The position numbers and the translations under genes were made by a program. From contig CBDBMW010000013.1 in assembly GCA_965207595.1 (NCBI GenBank), positions 1,612,001 through 1,676,000 on the forward strand: a stretch of 64,000 nucleotides of DNA, in the 5' to 3' direction. The notes beneath the pieces are model-generated. The model had not been told where the DNA came from. It ran no database searches and worked only from the letters and a program-made list of their open reading frames with translations. Position 1 is the first letter of the stretch. Each line of letters opens with the position of its first letter. The DNA is from JAGWAJ01 sp026707615 (GTDB lineage Bacteria > Acidobacteriota > Vicinamibacteria > Vicinamibacterales > UBA8438). Positions 58,638-64,000 of the stretch are shown here, one piece after another.

Positions 58638-60467
58638 TCAACGTCGCCGGCGGCCGAACGGGAACTGCGGGATCAGCGGCGACCCCCCGCCGCCCGACGG
58701 CGGTCCCTCCACCTCGGGCGTGGTGACGTTGGTAACGAGCCGCGCACCCAGTGCGAGCCTGCCGCTCGCGGGGCTTCCGGTCGTGGGCGGCGCGGCTTCG
58801 GCTTCCGGCCGCAGCGCTCCACCGTCGCCGCCCGGCCCTCGCAGGTTCTCGACCCACGCGGCGGTCGACACCTGGGCCGGCGCCGGCGCCGGCGCCTCGG
58901 CACCGCGCACGCCCAGCAGCTCGGACGCGGTTCCGTCGGTCACCCCGAGACGCACCTCGACCGGCTCGAGCCGGTCGCCCTGGAGCAGCCATACCCGACC
59001 GTTGGACACCGTCGGGGGGAGCGGCGAGAAGAGGGCGTCGATGGTCGTCGCCCCCCGCTCGACGGCCGGAACGGCCGTGTCGCCGCCGGCGTTGGCCAGC
59101 CGCCGCGGCCCGCCTCTCCGAAGCCCGCTCCCGCCCGGCCCGCCACGGCCCGGTCCGCCTCCTCGCGCTCGCATGCGCGCGAAGAACTGCTCCCGCTCCT
59201 GCGGAGACATCTGCTGGATGCGCTCCATCATCTGCCGGCGCCGCTCCGGGTCCGGCGATCCCCCCGGGCCACCGCCGAAGCCGCCGGGTCCTCCGGCGAA
59301 GCCGCCCGGCGCACCGCCGGGTCCGCCGCCGAGGCCCGGTCCTCCGCCGAAGCCGCCCGGCGCACCGCCGGGTCCGCCGCCGAGGCCTGCGCCCCCGGAC
59401 GCCGCGCCGGGAGCGCCGTCCGCGGAGGCCTGCGCCGATGCCGCCGCGGACCGGCCCTGCTGCAGCATCGCGGGCACGGGCTGGTTGAGCGCGGCGAACA
59501 CGTCGGAACCGGGACGGAACCGCAGCGCCGCGTTCGGGATTCGCAGGACGTTCTCGCGGCGCGCGATCTCCAGCGTGATCGTGGCCGTCATCCCGGGCTT
59601 GAGCTTCAGCTCGGGGTTGGGCGCGTCGATGACCGTGGCGTAGGTCACGACGTTCTGGGTCACGATCGGCTCCAGGCGGATCTGCGTCACGCTGCCCTCG
59701 AACTCCTCCGCGGGGTAGGCGTCCACCGTGAACGTGACCCGCTGGTCGGGCCGGATGCGTCCGATGTCGGACTCGTCGATGTTCGCGATGACCCGCATCT
59801 TGGTCAGGTCTGCCGCGATGACGAAGAGCTCGGGGGCCTGGAAGCTGGCCGCCACGGTCTGACCCACGTCGACCAGGCGCGAGGTCACGATGCCGTCGAT
59901 GGGCGCCCGGATGACGGTGTGCTCGAGATTGACCTCGTTCTGGTTCAGCGATGCCTGGGCCTGCGTCACCTGCGCCTCGGCCGACTTGAGCTGGGCTTCC
60001 GCGGACCGCACCGCGACGCGCGCCGAGTCGAGCTCCGTGTCGGAGATCAGCGCGCGCGCCGCCAGGCCCTCCGCGCGCACGAGCTGCGTCTCGGCGTCCT
60101 CGACGGCGACGCGGAGCCGTTCGACCTCCGCCTCCGCCCGCGCGAGGTTGGCGCGCGCCTGCGCGAGCTGCGTCTCGAAGAGCGAGGGATCGAGCCGCAT
60201 GATCACGTCGCCCTCGCGCACGATCGAGTTGAAGTCGACGAGCAGCTCCTGGATGATGCCCGACACTTGGCTCCCGACCTGCACGGTGGTCACCGCTTCC
60301 AGGGCGCCGGTGGCTCCCACGGTGTCGACGATGTCGCCCTCGGTGACCGTGACGGTGGTCACGTCGGGCACGAACTCCACCGTCCGGAAGCCGTAGTAGC
60401 CGTAGACGGCGATGCCCGTGCCGACGATGAGGGTGACGAGGATGGCCTTCTTCATGCCTGCTGCCAT
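58638..60467 (-). CDS. MacA/HlyD-type periplasmic adaptor with Gly-rich insertion
   Basis: This 609-residue protein starts at ATG 60467 (GGGAGCAGG upstream) with a signal/anchor helix (AILVTLIVGTGIAVYGYYGF). Canonical parts follow: the first lipoyl half VGSQVSGIIQELLVDFNSIVREGD, the long coiled-coil hairpin (LAQARANLARAEAEVERLRV), then RAPIDGIVTSRLVDVGQTVAA and beta-barrel FTVDAYPAEEFEGSVTQIRL. Unusually, residues ~350-450 hold a Gly/Pro-rich tract with a 17-residue tandem repeat and MMERIQQMSPQEREQFFARMR. The C-terminal tail is also Gly-rich. Usual MacA is ~370-400 residues. It bridges the MacB-type permease to TolC. Confidence 0.85.
   Translation of the reverse strand: MAAGMKKAILVTLIVGTGIAVYGYYGFRTVEFVPDVTTVTVTEGDIVDTVGATGALEAVTTVQVGSQVSGIIQELLVDFNSIVREGDVIMRLDPSLFETQLAQARANLARAEAEVERLRVAVEDAETQLVRAEGLAARALISDTELDSARVAVRSAEAQLKSAEAQVTQAQASLNQNEVNLEHTVIRAPIDGIVTSRLVDVGQTVAASFQAPELFVIAADLTKMRVIANIDESDIGRIRPDQRVTFTVDAYPAEEFEGSVTQIRLEPIVTQNVVTYATVIDAPNPELKLKPGMTATITLEIARRENVLRIPNAALRFRPGSDVFAALNQPVPAMLQQGRSAAASAQASADGAPGAASGGAGLGGGPGGAPGGFGGGPGLGGGPGGAPGGFAGGPGGFGGGPGGSPDPERRRQMMERIQQMSPQEREQFFARMRARGGGPGRGGPGGSGLRRGGPRRLANAGGDTAVPAVERGATTIDALFSPLPPTVSNGRVWLLQGDRLEPVEVRLGVTDGTASELLGVRGAEAPAPAPAQVSTAAWVENLRGPGGDGGALRPEAEAAPPTTGSPASGRLALGARLVTNVTTPEVEGPPSGGGGSPLIPQFPFGRRRR
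59290..59391. repeat. 51-bp tandem duplication inside the adaptor gene
   Basis: CCTCCGGCGAAGCC... at 59290-59340 is followed by a second copy at 59341-59391 with few differences. It encodes two 17-residue Gly/Pro-rich units and keeps the frame, so it looks like recent length change in a flexible linker. Confidence 0.8.
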
Positions 60468-60484
60468 GGTCCTGCTCCCGGTGT

Positions 60485-62134
60485 CTACGGACCGACGCCG
60501 CCCCCGCCCACGATGGAGATGCCCGACCGGTTGAGCGACGTTTCCTGTGCCCGCTCGAACTCGATGAGCGCCTTCTGGTAGTCGAGTATCGCCCGCAGCT
60601 CCGCGTCCTGCGCCGTCGCCAGATCGCGTTGCGCCTGCACGACGAAGAAGCTCGTCGTGGTCCCGACCTCGAACTTGGTCTCCTCGGCTTCGAGCTGCTG
60701 CTCGGCCAGCTCGCGCGCCGCGATCGCGGCTTCGATCCGTTCCTGGATGCTGCGCAACTGCAGCGCGGCGTTCGTCACCTCCGTAGCCACCTGCAACTCG
60801 ATCTGCCGCAACTGGGCGTCTGTCTGTTGCAGCTCGAGGCGCCCCCTGGCATAGGCGGCCTCCGCGGCGCTACGGCCGATCGGATAGTTGAACTGCAGCT
60901 GAACCGTCCAGGTCGGAAAGTTCGTGTCGAGGAGCTGATCGATCGCGTCCGTGTAGCCGCCCGGTATGACGGTCGTGACGCTGCCGCCCAGGCCGGCGCG
61001 GTTGAATCGGGTGCCGCCCTGGCCCTGGAGCTGATACGTGCCCACCAGGTCGAGGCCGGGGAGCGTGTTGTTGCGGAGCGCCCGCACGTTGATGTTGTTG
61101 ATGTCCCGCTGCCGCCGCGCCCGCGTGATGTCCGTCCGCTGGTCCAGTGCGACGCGTACCGCCGCCTCGACGTCGACCGGGGTATAGCTGACTGCCGGTT
61201 GATCGACCGGATTGAGCGCGGCCGTCCAGAGCTCGTCGCCCGTGCCGTCCACGATCAGCCGCTTGAGGTTGATTTCCGCCGTTTGCCGGTCCTGCTCCGC
61301 CTGGGCGAGCGTCTGGCGCCGCGCCGCCGCCTCCGACTGCGCCTGGACGATGTCGATCGGGGCCAGCGTGCCGATCTCGACGCGCGCCCGGTTGTCGCGG
61401 ACGAGCTGCTCGGCCAGCTCCAGCGCCTGCCTCTGGACCGCCACCGTCTGCACGGTGTAGACGAGTTCCCAGTAGGCGTCGCGGACGCTGGCCAGCGTGT
61501 TCGTGATCGTCTCGCGGAGGTCGACGTCGGAGATCGCGCGGTTGACGCGCGTCACCGCGAGCTGCTGGCGCGCCTGGTCGATGCCGAACCCGCGCAGCAG
61601 CGGTTGGATGTAGTTGGCGGAGACGCTGCTCCGATAGCTGGGATTGAAGCTCGAGAAGAAGTTCGTCGTCTCCCGGCGGGTGTTGTTCCAGGAGATGTCG
61701 AGCGTCCCGCCGCCCCACGGTACGGGTTGCGCCACGGTCGAGTCGAACAGGGCCGTGTCGGTCAGGACGTTCCGGCCGCCGTCGAGCTGCGTTGCCGACG
61801 GGGTGGTGCTCGAGGTCGAGCTGAAGTTGCTCGCCAGCGTGGGGCGGTAGAAAGCCAGCTGCTCGGCCAGGTTCAGGTCGAAGACCTGGGGGACGAGGCG
61901 CTGGACCGCGATGTCGAGGTTGCGGTCCAGGGCGCGGGCCACCGCTTCCTCGACGGTGAGGTCGAAGCGCCTCGCATCGGGAGTGGCCTGCCCGAGGCGG
62001 AGCGACGCCTGCTCGATCAGCTCCCGGACCCGTTCGTCCGCCGTCTGCGCGTGGACCTGTCCCGATCCTCCGATGCCTGGCCACCCCAACAGCAACGCGC
62101 CCACCAGAAAACCGCTCACCTTCTCCAGTCTCAC
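60485..62134 (-). CDS. TolC-family outer-membrane efflux protein
   Basis: This is a ~549-residue protein. The start is ambiguous: AGGAGG at 62149-62144 is directly followed by ATG 62143 and ATG 62140, but its spacing fits GTG 62134 best, so that is used; GTG 62158 is the longest option. A signal peptide (FLVGALLLGWPGIGGSGQVHAQ) is followed by two OEP repeats: FDLTVEEAVARALDRNLDIAVQRL and NTLASVRDAYWELVYTVQTVAVQ in the first, VDVEAAVRVALDQRTDITRARRQ and LRQIELQVATEVTNAALQLR in the second. It should form the outer-membrane channel of the adaptor/permease efflux complex. Confidence 0.9.
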   Translation of the reverse strand: MRLEKVSGFLVGALLLGWPGIGGSGQVHAQTADERVRELIEQASLRLGQATPDARRFDLTVEEAVARALDRNLDIAVQRLVPQVFDLNLAEQLAFYRPTLASNFSSTSSTTPSATQLDGGRNVLTDTALFDSTVAQPVPWGGGTLDISWNNTRRETTNFFSSFNPSYRSSVSANYIQPLLRGFGIDQARQQLAVTRVNRAISDVDLRETITNTLASVRDAYWELVYTVQTVAVQRQALELAEQLVRDNRARVEIGTLAPIDIVQAQSEAAARRQTLAQAEQDRQTAEINLKRLIVDGTGDELWTAALNPVDQPAVSYTPVDVEAAVRVALDQRTDITRARRQRDINNINVRALRNNTLPGLDLVGTYQLQGQGGTRFNRAGLGGSVTTVIPGGYTDAIDQLLDTNFPTWTVQLQFNYPIGRSAAEAAYARGRLELQQTDAQLRQIELQVATEVTNAALQLRSIQERIEAAIAARELAEQQLEAEETKFEVGTTTSFFVVQAQRDLATAQDAELRAILDYQKALIEFERAQETSLNRSGISIVGGGGVGP

Positions 62135-62358
62135 CGACATCATCCTCCTCGCGGCCACGATGATCGGCTCACGCGCCGCGCTACGCCCGCTCGCTGCCGG
62201 CGGACGAGGCCCGCGGCCCCACGCCCCGGCGATCGACGGCGCGGTGCGCCTCTCCGGTCATCTGGTTCTGATTGACCCGACGGGGTGCGGCATTATTCCC
62301 GGTCGATCGTCCCAGCGGGACAGGCCGCCGCCGGATCGGGGGCTGCGTTCGGCGGCCG

Positions 62359-62796
62359 TCAGCACCGCGTCCGCGACCGGCGCCGCCGCTCCCACAGCTC
62401 GTGCAGGGCGTCGCGCTGCGGCGGCGTGAGCACCCGGTGCATCCGGTACAGCATCAGCGTGCGGGTCTTGCCCAGCGCGCTCCGGGTCGTTTCCACCCGG
62501 TCAATCTGAAGCGTGACCTCCCACTCCGCCGCGTCCGGCGCGTGCATGATGGCGGTCAGCGCCTCTTCCTCGATCCGCAGGCGCTCGATGAGCTCGATCT
62601 GGCGCGGCCGCATCGCCTGGAAGATCTCCTCCAGCTCCGCCGACTGCCGATCGGTGAGGTCCAGCTCGGCCCGTACCGTGTCCGACTGCCACCACTTGTG
62701 GCGTTGCGACCTCTCGGCATCCGCCGCCGGCGGCGCCAGGAACGCCAGGGCGACGAGAACGGCCCACGGTCCGCCGCGCCATCGCGTCGTTCGCAT
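62359..62796 (-). CDS. Spy/CpxP-like periplasmic protein
   Basis: This 145-residue protein starts at ATG 62796 (GGAGACG upstream) with signal VLVALAFLAPPAADA. It is highly charged and helical: KWWQSDTVRAELDLTDRQSAELEEIFQ, RPRQIELIERLRIEEEALTAIMH and LYRMHRVLTPPQRDALHELWERRRR. The last block resembles the LTPEQR motif of Spy/CpxP, periplasmic chaperones and metal-stress proteins that are often encoded near efflux systems. Here it precedes the TolC-adaptor-permease operon on the same strand (about 220 bp). It ends in a single Cys. Confidence 0.7.
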   Translation of the reverse strand: MRTTRWRGGPWAVLVALAFLAPPAADAERSQRHKWWQSDTVRAELDLTDRQSAELEEIFQAMRPRQIELIERLRIEEEALTAIMHAPDAAEWEVTLQIDRVETTRSALGKTRTLMLYRMHRVLTPPQRDALHELWERRRRSRTRC

Positions 62797-62897
62797 CGTC
62801 ACGTCTCCGCGGCTTCGGATTGTCCAGCCGATCACGTCCGCCTCGCCGCGCGGGAGCACCGCTCGGTAGTCGGATACGGCCGGCGGGCGGGTCGCGT

Positions 62898-64000
62898 TTA
62901 CGCTTCGCCGGCCAGCTCGGCCAGTCGCGACACGACCTGCCCCACGATGCTGTCCGGAGTCGAGGCGCCGGCCGTCACCGCCACGGCGAGCGGGCCCGCC
63001 AACGGCAGCCAGCCTTCGGCCACGACCTCCCGTGGCGGGCCGGCGGCGCCGTTCGCGGACTGCAGATGACGGATCCGGTCGCGCGACGCCAGGCACGACG
63101 GCCCCGCGATGTGGTACGTGGGCGCCCGCTCCGCGCAGATCCGGGCCAGATTGCGTGTGTTGCTGCTGTTGTAGCCGCCGATGACGATGACGAGCTGGAA
63201 CTCCCGCTCGCCGAGGAGCATGCGCAGCGCGTCCTGCCGATCCTGGGTCGCGCTGCAGATCGTGTCGAACGCGCGGTAGTGCTTCTCGAGCGACGCGGAG
63301 CCGTGGCGGTCGCTCAGCGCCTGCCGGAACATCTCGCCGATGGCGAGGGATTCCGACATCAGCATGGTCGTCTGGTTCGCCAGCCCGACGCGCTGGAGGT
63401 CGCGGTCGGGATCGAACCCGGGCGAGCAGGCGTTGGCGAACCGCCCGGCGAATCGCGCCCGATCCCCGCCGCCGACGATGTACCGGCAGACCTCCGCCGC
63501 CTCGTCCCGGTCGAGCACGATGAGGTAGGCGCCTCCGCCGGCGGCCAGCACCTGTGAAGCCGTCGCCCGCGTCTCCTCGTGGTGCGCCTTGCCGTGGATG
63601 ACGGCCGTGAAGCCGTCCCGCGCGTACTGGCGCACGTTCTTCCAGACGTTCAGCACCGACCCGCAGGTCGTGTCGACGAGCGTGCAGCCGCGCTGCTGCA
63701 GTCGCTCGAGGTCGGAGACCGCGACGCCGAACGCGGGGAGAATCACCACGTCCTGCTCGGCGACGTCGTCGAGCCGCTCCCCGGGGTCGCTGAGGAAGCG
63801 CACGCCCGCGTCGCGGAGCCGGTCGTTGACGTGCGAGTTGTGGATGATCTCGCCGGTCAGGTAGACGGTGCGGTCGGGGAACCGTCGGCGCGTCTGGTAC
63901 GCGTAGTCCACGGCCCGGTCCACGCCGTAGCAGAAGCCGAACTCCTGGGGGAGGTGAACTGTCAATCGACCGACGGTGTGGCGGCCGTCCGTCTCCCGCA
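62898..64000 (-). CDS. ispH: 4-hydroxy-3-methylbut-2-enyl diphosphate reductase (partial, runs off the right edge)
   Basis: The frame is open to the window end, with RETDGRHTVGRL before LTVHLPQEFGFCYGV, so the gene starts outside; the TTG at 63965 is internal. The three iron-sulfur Cys are in EFGFCYGVDRA, VDTTCGSVLNV and FDTICSATQ. His residues in GEIIHNSHVND and HGKAHHEE and the Glu/Ser region GGYNSSNTRNLARI complete the active site. IspH makes IPP and DMAPP in the last step of the MEP pathway. The extended N-terminus fits the longer IspH subgroup. The Spy-like gene follows about 100 bp downstream. Confidence 0.93.
   Translation of the reverse strand, partial: RETDGRHTVGRLTVHLPQEFGFCYGVDRAVDYAYQTRRRFPDRTVYLTGEIIHNSHVNDRLRDAGVRFLSDPGERLDDVAEQDVVILPAFGVAVSDLERLQQRGCTLVDTTCGSVLNVWKNVRQYARDGFTAVIHGKAHHEETRATASQVLAAGGGAYLIVLDRDEAAEVCRYIVGGGDRARFAGRFANACSPGFDPDRDLQRVGLANQTTMLMSESLAIGEMFRQALSDRHGSASLEKHYRAFDTICSATQDRQDALRMLLGEREFQLVIVIGGYNSSNTRNLARICAERAPTYHIAGPSCLASRDRIRHLQSANGAAGPPREVVAEGWLPLAGPLAVAVTAGASTPDSIVGQVVSRLAELAGEA

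Noticed and set aside
57042..60581. Long forward frame opposite the efflux genes
   Set aside because: Antisense shadow with no start signal; the reverse strand holds clear MacA and MacB-type proteins.

Overview
The window is uniformly GC-rich and comes from a Gram-negative bacterium: it has a giant surface protein with an outer-membrane barrel, a TolC/adaptor/permease efflux operon, lipoproteins and many secreted proteins. The expansion of secreted paralogs ending in an EYACHEGN block, the quinoprotein beta-propellers, the 'DFSGSW' secreted protein and the CstA/ArsA-like/cory-CC-star operon suggest an Acidobacteriota (Vicinamibacteria-like) genome. That placement is inference from gene content; no rRNA or tRNA gene was seen.

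Region 1 (1-10.5 kb): a truncated membrane-protein gene, about 1 kb of non-coding DNA with a 12-bp-phased GTCACA array, then a roughly 3,100-residue Calx-beta/PKD/cadherin-like protein with a C-terminal autotransporter-type barrel. A 7-bp microsatellite lies in its 5' region.

Region 2 (10.7-27.5 kb): a secreted oxidation/hydrolysis neighbourhood. It has a decayed PQQ-dehydrogenase start, a Tat-exported SMP-30 lactonase, an arylsulfotransferase-like lipoprotein, five copies of an unnamed secreted domain (one fused to an SGNH hydrolase), an esterase, two near-duplicate quinoproteins each divergent from a hydrolase, an LVIVD propeller and a cytochrome c with a 28-residue membrane partner. A VapC toxin with a decayed antitoxin sits in the middle.

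Region 3 (27.6-44 kb): a spermidine-synthase-like fusion and RidA, then a plastic accessory zone. It contains two copies of an RHH/ABC-2 permease segment (one eroded), a broken radC, an IS21-family remnant abutting an intact PQQ alcohol dehydrogenase, an ABC ATPase, a Uma2 protein, an AAA ATPase followed by what looks like an HNH partner remnant, and a convergent TIR-domain gene. The last group is defence-like.

Region 4 (44-64 kb): housekeeping and conserved operons. These are P1 peptidase-CstA-(cory-CC-star)-ArsA-like-CstA-lipoprotein; DUF2784; TesA-YbbA-YbbP; DksA-FolK; TolC-adaptor-MacB-type permease with a secreted protein and DoxX; a Spy/CpxP-like protein; and IspH running off the right edge. 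Genes here are tightly packed, often with ATGA overlaps.
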